Positions 27,988-37,833 are shown, numbered from the stretch's first letter. The stretch is 64,000 nt of DNA from Sphingopyxis sp. H073 (GCF_001468395.1 NZ_LNSG01000004.1:434001-498000); one strand, 5' to 3'. A program made the numbers and translations. The notes: generated from the sequence alone by a model not told the origin.

Positions 27988-29174
27988 ATGACCCCGGCAG
28001 CGGCGAGCGCATCTCGCTCCTCCGTCGATATACCGAGCAAATCCCCGTAAATCGCGTCATTATGCTGACCAACGAGCGATGGCGCCGGCGACCGGACCGC
28101 GCTCGGGCTCCGCGAAAGGCGCGGAAAGGCATTCTGCATCTTGAGCGGGCCAAAGCGTTCGGTTTCAACTTCGACGATCGCTTCGCGTGCAGCAAAATGG
28201 GGGTCGGCGAGCATCTCCGGCGCGCGATAGACCCGGCCTGCCGGTACCGAATGTTCGATCATCAGCCGATCGACCTCCGCCACGGGCAGCGTTTCCGTCC
28301 ACCGGTTGATGAGAGCGTCGAGTTCCGCTTGGTGATGCCCCCTTGCGATATGGGTCGCATAGCGCTCGTCGTCGGCGAGAGCGGGCTGCTCCATGGCTTG
28401 GGCGAGGCGCCTGAAAATGGCGTCATTATTGGCACCGATCATGAATTCGCCGTCAAGGCACCGATACACATTGGACGGTGCGATCCCCGGCAGGATGGAG
28501 CCCGAACGCTCACGTATGATGCCGGCATGATCATATTCGGCCACGAGCCCTTCCATCACTTGCAGCACCGATTCATAAAGCGCTGCGTCGACGATCTGGC
28601 CAAAGCCGGTCTTTTCGCGATAATGAAGCGCGGCAAGAACGCCCATGCAACCATATGTGGCGCACAATGTATCGCCGATCGAAATTCCCATGCGCGAGGG
28701 CGCGCGGTCGGGCTCGCCGACAATATAGCGCCAGCCCCCCATGGCTTCACCGATGCCGCCAAATCCGGCGCGATCCGAATAGGGACCCGTCTGACCATAA
28801 CCCGACATGCGCGCAATGATCAGACGCGGATTGTCCCGATGCAGGTCTTCTGGCGAGAGGCCCCATTTTTCGAGCGTTCCCGGCTTGAAATTCTCGATGA
28901 GCACGTCGGCCGTGGCGATCAGTCTCCGCGCGAGCGCTTGGCCCGCTGCAACGCGCAGATTGCAAGATACCGACTGCTTGTTGCGCGCAATGACTTCCCA
29001 GTGAACCTTGTCTTCGCCCTGGCCCCACAGGCGCATCGGGTCTCCGGCTCCCGGCGGCTCGATCTTGATGACATCAGCGCCCATGTCGCCAAGAAGTTGG
29101 CCGCAAAAGGGACCGGCCAGCAGCTGACCCATTTCCACGACGCGAAGGCCGTGCAGCGCGCCTGCCCGGTCCAT
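27984..29174 (-). CDS. CaiB/BaiF family CoA-transferase
   Basis: This 396-residue class III CoA-transferase moves CoA between acids through an aspartyl-CoA thioester; Asp168 (GISIGDTLCATYG) is the expected catalytic residue. The N-terminal LRVVEMGQLLAGPFCGQLLGDMGADVIKIE and RNKQSVSCNL blocks are typical. The ATG at 29174 comes 2 bases after the hyuB stop, so the two are coupled. It provides a CoA ester that the HMG-CoA-lyase-like enzyme of the same cluster could cleave. The substrate is unknown. Confidence 0.9.
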   Translation of the reverse strand: MDRAGALHGLRVVEMGQLLAGPFCGQLLGDMGADVIKIEPPGAGDPMRLWGQGEDKVHWEVIARNKQSVSCNLRVAAGQALARRLIATADVLIENFKPGTLEKWGLSPEDLHRDNPRLIIARMSGYGQTGPYSDRAGFGGIGEAMGGWRYIVGEPDRAPSRMGISIGDTLCATYGCMGVLAALHYREKTGFGQIVDAALYESVLQVMEGLVAEYDHAGIIRERSGSILPGIAPSNVYRCLDGEFMIGANNDAIFRRLAQAMEQPALADDERYATHIARGHHQAELDALINRWTETLPVAEVDRLMIEHSVPAGRVYRAPEMLADPHFAAREAIVEVETERFGPLKMQNAFPRLSRSPSAVRSPAPSLVGQHNDAIYGDLLGISTEERDALAAAGVI

Positions 29175-29176
29175 AT

Positions 29177-31063
29177 TCACTGCGCGGCTTCCAGCTCCGG
29201 CCATGCCGGCTGTATCGGTGCCGGGAGCCCCGTCTCGGCTTCGCAGGCGCTGCGCAAGGCTTCGACCCCCGGGCCATAATCGAAAAGCGACAAAGGTGCG
29301 CGGGTGCTGCGCATGTGATGGCGCAGCGCCTCGGTTGCGGCGGCGTCGATCTCGCCGTCCTCGCTGGCGACCACCCCATAAGCGCGGGCCCCAGCGACGG
29401 TTACAAGCCCCTGCAAGACTTCCAGGCCGACCAGCGATGGATCGCGCGCCAGCGGATCGCCCCAGCCGCCACCGCCCCAAGTGATGAAATGGAGCTGGTC
29501 GTCGACTGCAACGCTGATGTCTTCGACCTTGTTGCCGATCACGCAATGCGACCCGTCGGCTCGCTCCAATATTTTCCGCGCACGCTTGCCCGGCGCCCCG
29601 CCGTTCACGCCCCAAGGCGGAACGAACCAGCGATCGTCGTGGATCGAAATCGTGCCGGGACTGAGAAAGCGGTAGGTCATATGAATACCGTTGCCGCCGC
29701 GATGAAGCCCCGCCCCTCCGCTGTCGGGATCGGTCTCGTAGCGCTCGATCATGAGCGGAAAGTAACGCTCCAGAAATTCGTTCGGAACATTGGTAAAGCC
29801 CGGCCACAGGGAATGTCCGTCGGGGCCGTCACCCATCGGGCGGCCCGGAATGCCTCCAAATCCGATCTGGAACAGCTGAAACCACTCCCCCCCTTTACCC
29901 GGGCGGTGATCGTTGCCCGAATAAAAGAGATGGGGACTCGACGAAAAGCCCGCCGCGTTCAAGAATTCGGGTGTTTTTTGCCCAAGCAGCCCACCCAAAA
30001 TGTCGAAAATACGGCCCAGTGCATGCGTGCGGCCCGACAGGGCGGCGGGAAAATGGGGCTTCAGCAGGGATCCGGCGGGAATACGGACGTCAATAAGGTC
30101 ATAGAAGCCATCGTTGAACAGGATCTGCGGGTCGAAGACCATGATCATGTAGATTCCGAAGAACATCTTGAACATGTTTTCATTGAGGTAGAAATTGATC
30201 GAAGCGCTGCTCTGCGGATCGGTACCCTGAAAGTCGAGGACAACCTTGTCGCCGTCGCGCCACATCGTGCATTTGATCTTGTACGGGCCATAGCCCATTC
30301 CATCATCGCATATATAATCCTCGAAACTTACCGGTTCCTCGGCGACCGCCATTGCGATCAACTGCTTCATGGCCCGGTGATTGCGAGCGAGCAGTTCCTG
30401 CGTTGCCGACACATAGACGTCATCGCCAAACCGGTCTGCCATTTCGACGACCCGCCGCGCCGCAACCCGGCACGCGGCGATCAGCGCGTTCAAGTCGGCC
30501 TGGCACCAGTCGGGTTTGCGCGTCTGATGCATGACCAGCTTGATCAGATCCTCGTTATATTCACCCTTTCGCCAGATTTTCACCGGCGGAATCCGCACTC
30601 CTTCCTCGAAGATCGAGCGAGCGTTTATCGGCATCGAGCCTACCACCTTGCCGCCGATGTCGGACTGGTGGCCGAACATGGCGGTATAGGCGATGAGGCG
30701 GCCTGATTTGAAAACCGGGAGCAGAATAAGCCAGTCATTGGAATGGCTGACAGCCCCTTCGCAGCTATAGGGGTCCGACAGAAAAATCATGTCGCCATCT
30801 TCGAGCGTGCCGTCGAACTGCTTCAGAAAACCGCCGATGAAGCTGCCGAACTGACCCACTATCATCTTGCCATTGTGATCGGCGATGAGCGGAAAGGCAT
30901 CGCCCTGCTCGCGAATTCCCGGCGACATCGCGGTCCGCACCAGCGTTGCATCCATTTCGACACGAGCGTTGCGAAGTGCGTTTTCGATAATGTCGAGTGT
31001 CACCGGATCGATTTCGGCGGGGGCGAACGGTTGCGAGTTTGTCTGGACGATCGTCGCGGGCAT
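29177..31063 (-). CDS. hyuB: hydantoinase/oxoprolinase subunit B (HyuB)
   Basis: This is a 628-residue B subunit of ATP-dependent ring-opening amidohydrolases (N-methylhydantoinase, 5-oxoprolinase) related to acetone carboxylases. The N-terminal DPVTLDIIENALRNARVEMDATLVRTAMSP is split-typical of HyuB, with DQGDAFPLIADHNG-like sequence and the C-terminal GGGGWGDPLARDP. GAGGAG precedes the ATG. It begins 11 bases after the hyuA stop. Confidence 0.9.
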   Translation of the reverse strand: MPATIVQTNSQPFAPAEIDPVTLDIIENALRNARVEMDATLVRTAMSPGIREQGDAFPLIADHNGKMIVGQFGSFIGGFLKQFDGTLEDGDMIFLSDPYSCEGAVSHSNDWLILLPVFKSGRLIAYTAMFGHQSDIGGKVVGSMPINARSIFEEGVRIPPVKIWRKGEYNEDLIKLVMHQTRKPDWCQADLNALIAACRVAARRVVEMADRFGDDVYVSATQELLARNHRAMKQLIAMAVAEEPVSFEDYICDDGMGYGPYKIKCTMWRDGDKVVLDFQGTDPQSSASINFYLNENMFKMFFGIYMIMVFDPQILFNDGFYDLIDVRIPAGSLLKPHFPAALSGRTHALGRIFDILGGLLGQKTPEFLNAAGFSSSPHLFYSGNDHRPGKGGEWFQLFQIGFGGIPGRPMGDGPDGHSLWPGFTNVPNEFLERYFPLMIERYETDPDSGGAGLHRGGNGIHMTYRFLSPGTISIHDDRWFVPPWGVNGGAPGKRARKILERADGSHCVIGNKVEDISVAVDDQLHFITWGGGGWGDPLARDPSLVGLEVLQGLVTVAGARAYGVVASEDGEIDAAATEALRHHMRSTRAPLSLFDYGPGVEALRSACEAETGLPAPIQPAWPELEAAQ

Positions 31064-31074
31064 GGTCTTGCTCC

Positions 31075-33123
31075 TCAGGCCAGATAGATCAGGATGTTTC
31101 CGAACGCGTCGACGCGGGCGACGCAGCCATTTTCGATCAGCGTCGTCGAATCCATCTCGATCACGATCGCAGGGCCCGGGATGATGTCGCCCTGCTTGAG
31201 CTTTGACCGGTCGTAAATGATGGCCGATCGCTCCTCGCCGTCCATCCAGAGCCGGTGGTCGCGGATTTTCGCAGCGGCGGGATTGCCATCGCCGTGCGGC
31301 AATTCAGCCGCCGGCAGGTTCAAAACCGGTCCCAACGCCACGGCGCGCAGATTCACAATCTCATGCGGCGTTTCCATATTGAACGTGAAAAGGCGCAGAT
31401 GCTCGGCGTCGAACCGGGACAATAGCCCTTCGATGCCGTCGCGTTCGAGCGTGTCGAGGGGCGTGGTCAACGGTACTTCGAACGCCTGTCCCGCGTAGCG
31501 AACGTCAATTTCAAACTCGGTATCAATCTCATCGGCATTGAGGCCGTCACTTTCCAGCTCGGCGCGAATTTGCGTCGCCATGTCGCTGAGCATCGAGACC
31601 AAATCGCGGGCGTCGGTGTCCTGTGCCAAACGCGAAAAGGACCGCGCGGTCTCGGTGCGCATTCGGGTGGTCGCGTCGCCCAGCGCACAGAGCACCCCGG
31701 GCGATACCGGCGATATCGCAGGCCAGCTTCCCATCAGCCGCGCCACCGCATTGACATGGAGAGGGCCGGCGCCGCCGAACCCCATCAATGCAAAATGCCG
31801 CGGGTCATAGCCCTGCTGGACCGAGATCATGCGCAGCGCCCCGAACATATTTTCGTTGACGATGTCGATGATCCCGCGAGCCGCGCTCATCAGATCGATC
31901 CCAAGCGCGTCCGCGATCGTCTGCACGGCCTTTGCGGCGCTCTCGCGATCGAGTTGAAACGAGCCGCCGAGCAGGTTCTCGGGCAGATAGCCGAGGACGA
32001 CGTTGGCGTCGGTCACCGTCGGCGCACTGCCGCCCTTGCCATAAGCGACAGGGCCGGGCACCGCGCCGGCCGATTGCGGTCCGACGCGAAGCGCGCGCGT
32101 AAGTTCCGGAACATAGGCGATCGAGCCCCCGCCAGCTCCGACCGTCTTGACGTCTAGCGAGGATGCCCGAACCGACAAATGGCCGACATCGGTCGTACGC
32201 GCGCGGCGGGGCTCGAGATTTTCGATGAGCGCCACGTCGGTGGACGTGCCGCCAACGTCCAGCGTCAGAATGTTGGAGAACCCGGAATGCTTCGCGACCC
32301 AAAGCGCACCCGTCACACCGCCGGCCGGCCCCGACATCAGAATATTCACGGGATGCTCCTCGGCCTTTGCCGAAGACATGAGTCCGCCGTCGGACCGGAG
32401 CAGCGACAACTTCCCTGCCATCCCCCGCTCGGCGAGCCGGTTGCGAAGGCTCGCTATATATTTGCCGACGACGGGCCGCACGGCCGCGTTGGCAACGGTC
32501 GTCAACGTCCGTTCATATTCCTGCATTTCAGGAAGGATCTCATGGCTCAATGATACCGGCACGCCGGGCATGATTTCCCGGGCCAGGGTCCCGATCCGGC
32601 TTTCATGGTCCCCGTTGGCGTAGGCATTGATCAGGCTGATGGTAATCGCCTCGACACCCCGTTCCTTCAACGCCCCGAGCGCCTGCCGAACGTCCGTTTC
32701 GTCCAGCGGGCGGACCTCCTCGCCTGCCGCGCTGATCCGGCCTTTTACCGTGACCGTATCTTCGAGCGCCGCCAGCGGCACTGGCTTGGGCCAGACGATC
32801 CATGCGGCGAGGCCGCCCGGCACATAGCTTCGGGCAATCTGCATGATATGCCGATGTCCCTCGGTGGTCACCAGTCCCACTCGGGCACCCTTCCCTTCGA
32901 GCACGGCGTTGGTTGCGACCGTCGTGCCGTGGAGGAGGTAGCTTATGTCGCTGGCGGCGATGCCGGCCTGGGCGCAGATGGCATCGAGCCCCGTGACAAT
33001 GCCTTCGGAGCTGTCCTGCGGCGTCGATGGGGTCTTGTGACGCCAGAAGGCGCCCGATGCGTCGTCAAACAGGAGAAGGTCGGTAAATGTTCCTCCGACA
33101 TCGACGCCCAAACGATAGCCCAT
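31075..33123 (-). CDS. hyuA: hydantoinase/oxoprolinase subunit A (HyuA)
   Basis: This 682-residue ATP-binding subunit has the actin-like phosphate loops DVGGTFTDLLLFD (7-19) and LDVGGTSTDVALI, and the GAGGGSIAY block. It phosphorylates the lactam or hydantoin carbonyl with ATP before hydrolysis by the HyuB half. The ribosome-binding site GGAGG lies before ATG 33123. The gene follows the HMG-CoA-lyase-like gene by 12 bases and precedes hyuB by 11. Members also include acetophenone and acetone carboxylases, so carboxylation is an alternative. Confidence 0.9.
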   Translation of the reverse strand: MGYRLGVDVGGTFTDLLLFDDASGAFWRHKTPSTPQDSSEGIVTGLDAICAQAGIAASDISYLLHGTTVATNAVLEGKGARVGLVTTEGHRHIMQIARSYVPGGLAAWIVWPKPVPLAALEDTVTVKGRISAAGEEVRPLDETDVRQALGALKERGVEAITISLINAYANGDHESRIGTLAREIMPGVPVSLSHEILPEMQEYERTLTTVANAAVRPVVGKYIASLRNRLAERGMAGKLSLLRSDGGLMSSAKAEEHPVNILMSGPAGGVTGALWVAKHSGFSNILTLDVGGTSTDVALIENLEPRRARTTDVGHLSVRASSLDVKTVGAGGGSIAYVPELTRALRVGPQSAGAVPGPVAYGKGGSAPTVTDANVVLGYLPENLLGGSFQLDRESAAKAVQTIADALGIDLMSAARGIIDIVNENMFGALRMISVQQGYDPRHFALMGFGGAGPLHVNAVARLMGSWPAISPVSPGVLCALGDATTRMRTETARSFSRLAQDTDARDLVSMLSDMATQIRAELESDGLNADEIDTEFEIDVRYAGQAFEVPLTTPLDTLERDGIEGLLSRFDAEHLRLFTFNMETPHEIVNLRAVALGPVLNLPAAELPHGDGNPAAAKIRDHRLWMDGEERSAIIYDRSKLKQGDIIPGPAIVIEMDSTTLIENGCVARVDAFGNILIYLA

Positions 33124-33135
33124 TGCGTAGCCTCC

Positions 33136-34047
33136 TCAGGCGCCCGGCGGAAAAGCCGGCGCGCGCGCCGCCATGCCCGGCAATTGCTTGTCGATCAGGC
33201 TGCCAAGCCACTGGCTGGTCGCGATCAGCGCATCGATACGCATGCCGGTCGCAATCCCCGCGCGCTCAAGCATGTAGACGACGTCCTCGCTGCACACGTT
33301 CCCCGCGGCCCCCAGCGCGAAGGGACAGCCGCCGAGGCCGCCGACCGACGCATCTACGATCGTCGCGCCCGCCGCGACCGCCGCCCAGACATTCGCCAGT
33401 CCGGTGCCGCGCGTATTGTGAAAATGAACCCTGACCGGAAGCGGCGCGACCGCGTCGCTCACGCGGCGAACGAGCTCGGTCACGCGCCACGGATCGGCGA
33501 CGCCGATCGTGTCGGCGAGCGCTATTTCTGCCGGGCCCGATTGCGCCAGGGTCCGCGCGATTTCGACGACATGCGACGGGTCGACTTCGCCCTCATAGGG
33601 GCAGCCGAACGCAGCCGCGATCGTCACTTGCCCCGACGCGCCCCCGCGGTTCGCGAGCGCCACGATATCGCACGCCGCGGCGACCGAGCCCGCGCATGTC
33701 TGCCCCTGATTGGCCATGGCGAAGCTGTCCGTCGCGACCGCCACGGCGCCAAGCTGATCGATCCTGCCGGTGGCAAGCGCTCGCTCCGCGCCGCGAAGAT
33801 TCAGCACGAGCCCGACATAGGTGACGTCGCCGCGCCGCGGCAGCCCGGCGCAGACATCTTCGGCATCGGCCATTTGAGGCACCCGGCGAGGATTGACGAA
33901 ACTTGCCACCTCGATCCGCCGTGCCCCGGCGTCGATCAGGCGCTCGATCAGCGAAAGCTTGTCGTTCGTGGCAAGGATGACGGGCTCGTTCTGGAGCCCG
34001 TCGCGGGGGCCCACTTCGACGAATTCGATGGCGGATGGCAGAATCAT
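33136..34047 (-). CDS. HMG-CoA lyase-like (DRE-TIM family)
   Basis: This is a 303-residue TIM-barrel lyase that cleaves a 3-hydroxyacyl-CoA to acetyl-CoA (or another acyl-CoA) and a keto product. The metal/catalytic residues are in PRDGLQNE (14-21), the HFHN pair, and the loop cysteine in GGLGGCPFALGAAGN, all intact. ATG 34047 is chosen for its GAGGAAG site. It is the first gene of the catabolic operon, with a TGTATACA operator (34068-34075) 21 bases upstream. True substrates in such clusters range from HMG-CoA to citramalyl-type esters. Confidence 0.88.
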   Translation of the reverse strand: MILPSAIEFVEVGPRDGLQNEPVILATNDKLSLIERLIDAGARRIEVASFVNPRRVPQMADAEDVCAGLPRRGDVTYVGLVLNLRGAERALATGRIDQLGAVAVATDSFAMANQGQTCAGSVAAACDIVALANRGGASGQVTIAAAFGCPYEGEVDPSHVVEIARTLAQSGPAEIALADTIGVADPWRVTELVRRVSDAVAPLPVRVHFHNTRGTGLANVWAAVAAGATIVDASVGGLGGCPFALGAAGNVCSEDVVYMLERAGIATGMRIDALIATSQWLGSLIDKQLPGMAARAPAFPPGA

Positions 34048-34067
34048 CGCTTCCTCATTCGCATATA

Positions 34068-34075
34068 TGTATACA
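34068..34075. promoter_or_regulatory. TGTATACA operator upstream of catabolic operon
   Basis: The palindrome TGTATACA lies between the GntR gene stop (34079) and the HMG-CoA-lyase-like start (34047). It repeats the core of the TTGTATACAA site at 34781. This is the expected binding pattern of an FCD-type GntR regulator and places the operon under the adjacent regulator. Confidence 0.6.
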
Positions 34076-34078
34076 AAA

Positions 34079-34747
34079 TCAACCTCCCTCGACCTGACGC
34101 CCGCTCCCGCGCTTGTGCGCATCGGCATAGGCATGGAAGGCGCGCCGGATGTGGCTCTTCATGACCGCGGCCGCCCAATCGGGATCGCGTCGGCCGAATG
34201 CGGCAAGCAGTTCGTCATGCTCTCGACCGGAGCTTTGCAGATCTTCCCGATCATATTGGAGCGCGGTTCGCAGGACGACGGGCTGCTCGATGATCCGCGA
34301 CAGCATGAGCGCGAGCCGTTGAGACGCCGACGCTTCCATGATGATCGCGTGAAATATGCGGTTCTGCTCCAGAAACGCCGGAATGTCCGGCGCGTCACCC
34401 GCGATCGCCCTGTAGATCGCCTGGTTGCATCGCCTGAGCTGCTCGACTTGCTCGGGGCTGACGCGGACAGCGGCGCGGGCTGCCGCGTGCGATTCGAGCA
34501 TTGCGCGAAGCTCGAACGCCTCCTCCATGTCGTCCAGTGACCAGTCCGCCACGAAACTGCGCTGGGAGTCGTTCCGGCGCACGAAAGACTCGCTTTCGAG
34601 GCGCCTGAGCGCGTCGCGAATAGGCGTGCGCGAAACCCCGCAAATTTCGGCCAGTTGCTCCTCGCGCAGCTGCTCGCCGGGCGCCAGGTCACCCGACAAC
34701 ACCATGTTCCGGATCTGCGAATAGGCCCGATCGGATGCGCGCGACAT
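34079..34747 (-). CDS. GntR/FadR-subfamily (FCD) transcriptional regulator
   Basis: This is a 222-residue repressor. Residues 1-70 form the winged helix (LREEQLAEICGVSRTPIRDALRRLESE), followed by the all-helical FCD ligand domain with metal-type residues in EHDELLAAF and KSHIRRAF. AAAGGAGG precedes the ATG at 34747. TTGTATACAA upstream of its own gene and TGTATACA upstream of the next operon make it the local regulator of the catabolic cluster and probably of the divergent TonB receptor. The inducer is likely the cluster substrate or a CoA ester. Confidence 0.9.
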   Translation of the reverse strand: MSRASDRAYSQIRNMVLSGDLAPGEQLREEQLAEICGVSRTPIRDALRRLESESFVRRNDSQRSFVADWSLDDMEEAFELRAMLESHAAARAAVRVSPEQVEQLRRCNQAIYRAIAGDAPDIPAFLEQNRIFHAIIMEASASQRLALMLSRIIEQPVVLRTALQYDREDLQSSGREHDELLAAFGRRDPDWAAAVMKSHIRRAFHAYADAHKRGSGRQVEGG

Positions 34748-34780
34748 TCTTGCCTCCTTTGAGCACTTGACGCTCGATGT

Positions 34781-34790
34781 TTGTATACAA
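34781..34790. promoter_or_regulatory. TTGTATACAA operator in gntR/TonB-receptor intergenic region
   Basis: This perfect 10-base palindrome lies 34 bases upstream of the gntR start and 74 bases upstream of the divergent TonB-dependent receptor. It is the likely site for autoregulation and control of the receptor by the FCD-GntR protein. Confidence 0.65.
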
Positions 34791-34863
34791 TATGACGTAG
34801 CGGGGGCAACGTCCAACGTGTCTTTGCAGGGGCGGCGCCGAATTTGACACCGAGGAGTCAACG

Positions 34864-37386
34864 ATGCGCATCACGAAAGCCGTCTTGCTGTCTTCGATCG
34901 CTGCCATCGCAGCCCAATCTGGTCCGGCCGCCGCGCAGGAGAGCGCCGGGATAACAGATGAAGGCGATATCATTGTCACTGCGCGGCGACAAAATGAACG
35001 GCTCGTCGATGTCCCTGCGTCGGTGACGGTGTTGACGTCCGACACGCTCGAAACCACGGGTGTCGATAATGCGCAGGGCTTTGCCCAGTTGACGCCGGGC
35101 GTGACGATTGTGACCGGGACCGCGGAGGCGGGGGATACGCAAATCAACATCCGGGGGATCAATGGCGCGCGCGATGCCGAAAGCTCGGTGGCTCTCGTGG
35201 TCGACGGGATATTGAAAACCAACAGCGCTCAGCTCAACCAGAACCAGGGCACGCTGCGCCAGATCGAAATTCTGAAAGGGCCGCAAGGCGCCATCTATGG
35301 CCGCAACGCCGCCGCCGGGGCGATTGTGATAACGACCGCAAAACCTGGCGAGCAGTTCGAAGGCGCGGTCAAGGCGAGTTACGCCAACGAAAATACCTTC
35401 GAGGGCTCCGCTTATGTATCGGCGCCGATCGGCGGCAATGCCGGCGTTCTCGTGTCAGGCTATTATCGCACGACAGACGGCTTTTATCGCAACAGCTTTC
35501 TCGATCGCAAGGTGGTCGACGACCAGGAAATATGGTCGATCGACGGACGCTTTGTCGCGGACCTGGGCGAGGCGACCGAGATCGATGTCAAGACCCGCTA
35601 TTCGAAGCTGTCGGGAGCCTCGATCAACTTCAACGCGGCCTTTCACCTGCCGGCATTGGGCGGCGCCTTCAACGAAGACGTCGACGATCACCCGTTCAAT
35701 TATTATAGCAATATCCGCCCCACCAACGACCAGAAGTCGTTCGATGCCTCGATCAAGCTGGACCATGATTTTGGCTCGACGCGGTTGACGGCATGGGCGC
35801 TATACTCCGATGTCCGGCAGTCCTTGTCGGCAGACGGCACCTCGGCGGATTTTGCGCGCTATATTGCCCCGGCATTTGGCGCCCCCGCAAACCCGACCAA
35901 TCTTGCTGTTCAAAATGCCTGTTTCGCGTCAACAGCTGCCAATACCGGATACCCCGTCAATCCGCCTGGCGCGATAGGGCAGATTCCTGTCCCCTTCATT
36001 TTCGACTTCTCGGGCTCGACCTTCGGCCCCTACAGCCCCACCACATGCGATGGCACGCAATTTCAGGTTCGCAACCAGAAGGACATCAGCGGAGAAATCC
36101 GTTTGGCCTCGAACGGGGACGGTGCCCTGAGCTGGCAGCTGGGGGGCTATGTTCTCCATATCGACCGCTCGGTCGGGGTAAGTTTGGGAGCCGATCTGGG
36201 CCTGGGACTGATACAGCAGCTCTACAATGCACCCGGCAGCAGCAATCCTACCTCGCAGCTTTATTCGGACAAGTTCAAGACCAACGTCTACGCCGTCTTC
36301 GGATCGGCAGACTATGACGTCACCGACCGCCTCAAGCTGAGCCTCGCGCTCCGCTACGATATCGAGGACCGAAACGTATCGAGCCGCGTGCCGAATGTGC
36401 TCGATCCGATTACCGGGGCGAAGATCAATCCGGGGCTTCCGGCGACCGGGAGCATCCCCGATCAATCGAAAACCTTTCGGCAGCTCCAGCCAAAGGTCAG
36501 TCTGAGCTACTCGCCGACGGCAAACTCCAACATATATGCCAATTGGGGCGTGGGATTTAAATCGGGCGGGTTCAACAACCAGGGTTCGTCAGCGACAGTC
36601 GACCAGTTCTTCAACAACGGCGTCGATTTCGGGACGATCGATGCCAATGTCGCAATCGACGACAATTATCGCAAGGAACGCTCGAGCTCGTTCGAAGCCG
36701 GCGTCAAGGGGGCGCTCTTCGACAATCGCGTCACCTTCGATCTTGCCGGATATTACACCCGGATCACGGACATGCAGTTCTTCGAGTTTTTCGTGGGGTC
36801 CTTTGGCCTCCTGCGCGTCGTCTCGAACATCGATCGGGTGGATATCAAAGGCGTCGAATTGAACGCCAGCGCCCGAATTGTCGACGGTTGGAAAGTGTTC
36901 GGATCGGTCAATCTGACCGACAGCGAGATCAAGCGGAACAGTTCGCGAACCTACACGGTAGGAAACAAATCTCCCTATACGGCGGACTATACGATCAACC
37001 TCGGCACCCAGATCGACGCGCCGCTGGCCCGCAACTTCGATCTCGTTCTGCGCGCCGACTATCGCATCACCGGGCCGACATGGTTCCATACCGTACAAAA
37101 TCAGAGCAGCCCCACGGTCTTCAGCGCGCTGCTTCCGGCTTCGTTGTTCGCGCTGCCGCCGTCGGCCGGCAACGGCAGTTACATCAATGCTCGCCGTGAC
37201 GCATTCGGCGTGCTCAACCTTCGCGCGGGACTTCAGAGCGACAGATGGTCGCTTATGCTGTTCGCCGACAATATGCTCGATCGCAAATATATCAACGAGG
37301 CCATCCCCGCGATCGAATTTGGCGGGTCTTTCATCTCGCCAGGCGCACGCAGGCTGATTGGCGTCGAAGCGGGCTTCAAATTCTAG
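34864..37386 (+). CDS. TonB-dependent outer-membrane receptor
   Basis: This is an 840-residue outer-membrane active transporter. A signal peptide (about 24 residues ending AAAQ) precedes a TonB-box-like GDIIVTARR. The plug domain has VPASVTVLTSDTLETTG and the ILKGPQGAIYGRNAAAGAI signature, followed by a 22-strand barrel ending in the C-terminal aromatic (GVEAGFKF). GAGGAG lies 6 bases before the ATG. Divergent from the GntR regulator and the HyuA/HyuB operon, it most likely imports the compound they degrade. Confidence 0.93.
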   Translation: MRITKAVLLSSIAAIAAQSGPAAAQESAGITDEGDIIVTARRQNERLVDVPASVTVLTSDTLETTGVDNAQGFAQLTPGVTIVTGTAEAGDTQINIRGINGARDAESSVALVVDGILKTNSAQLNQNQGTLRQIEILKGPQGAIYGRNAAAGAIVITTAKPGEQFEGAVKASYANENTFEGSAYVSAPIGGNAGVLVSGYYRTTDGFYRNSFLDRKVVDDQEIWSIDGRFVADLGEATEIDVKTRYSKLSGASINFNAAFHLPALGGAFNEDVDDHPFNYYSNIRPTNDQKSFDASIKLDHDFGSTRLTAWALYSDVRQSLSADGTSADFARYIAPAFGAPANPTNLAVQNACFASTAANTGYPVNPPGAIGQIPVPFIFDFSGSTFGPYSPTTCDGTQFQVRNQKDISGEIRLASNGDGALSWQLGGYVLHIDRSVGVSLGADLGLGLIQQLYNAPGSSNPTSQLYSDKFKTNVYAVFGSADYDVTDRLKLSLALRYDIEDRNVSSRVPNVLDPITGAKINPGLPATGSIPDQSKTFRQLQPKVSLSYSPTANSNIYANWGVGFKSGGFNNQGSSATVDQFFNNGVDFGTIDANVAIDDNYRKERSSSFEAGVKGALFDNRVTFDLAGYYTRITDMQFFEFFVGSFGLLRVVSNIDRVDIKGVELNASARIVDGWKVFGSVNLTDSEIKRNSSRTYTVGNKSPYTADYTINLGTQIDAPLARNFDLVLRADYRITGPTWFHTVQNQSSPTVFSALLPASLFALPPSAGNGSYINARRDAFGVLNLRAGLQSDRWSLMLFADNMLDRKYINEAIPAIEFGGSFISPGARRLIGVEAGFKF

Positions 37387-37730
37387 CGCGGCCCTATGCC
37401 GCAAAAACCCCTCGCCGCCTTTGCCAGTGACGAAGGAATTGATTGGCGACTGTCGAAGGAGGCGGCCCGGACCTGATCGGGTGCGCCAACGCTGGGGCAA
37501 ATCTGCGCGCGGCAAACCGTCTTCCGTCTGATAGCTCGACGATAGTCGCCCACGGGGCCGTGAAAAAGTCAACGAGCGAAGGAAACCTGTATCGGGAGCC
37601 TGTACCGCCACCGTCGACTATCGGCCCGTGGCCTACCGTCAGCGTCCCGGGCATAAATCCAAAATGGCTGACGTTCATCGGAATTTTGCTTGGATGACCT
37701 AAAGCGACCGGAGCACGACATTTCTAGTAT

Positions 37731-37833
37731 CGTCATCCTGAACTTGTTTCAGGATCCATGGTCCGTCGCCTCCTTCAACGCAGCGGTCGATGAGAGGTCA
37801 GCTCATGGATGCTGAAACAAGTTCAGCATGACG
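37731..37833. repeat. REP-like palindrome (CTGAACTTGTTTCAG type)
   Basis: CGTCATCCTGAACTTG... (37731-37759) pairs with the arm ending CAAGTTCAGCATGACG (37805-37833), two mismatches being compensatory within each sub-hairpin. It belongs to the family seen at 15367 and 62267. The 832-base gap 37387-38218 holds this element and otherwise no gene I can support. Confidence 0.75.

Noticed and set aside
37394-37697. Opposite-strand frames of 84-94 codons after the TonB receptor
   Set aside because: Both are composition-driven frames without ribosome sites or domains; I see no gene here.
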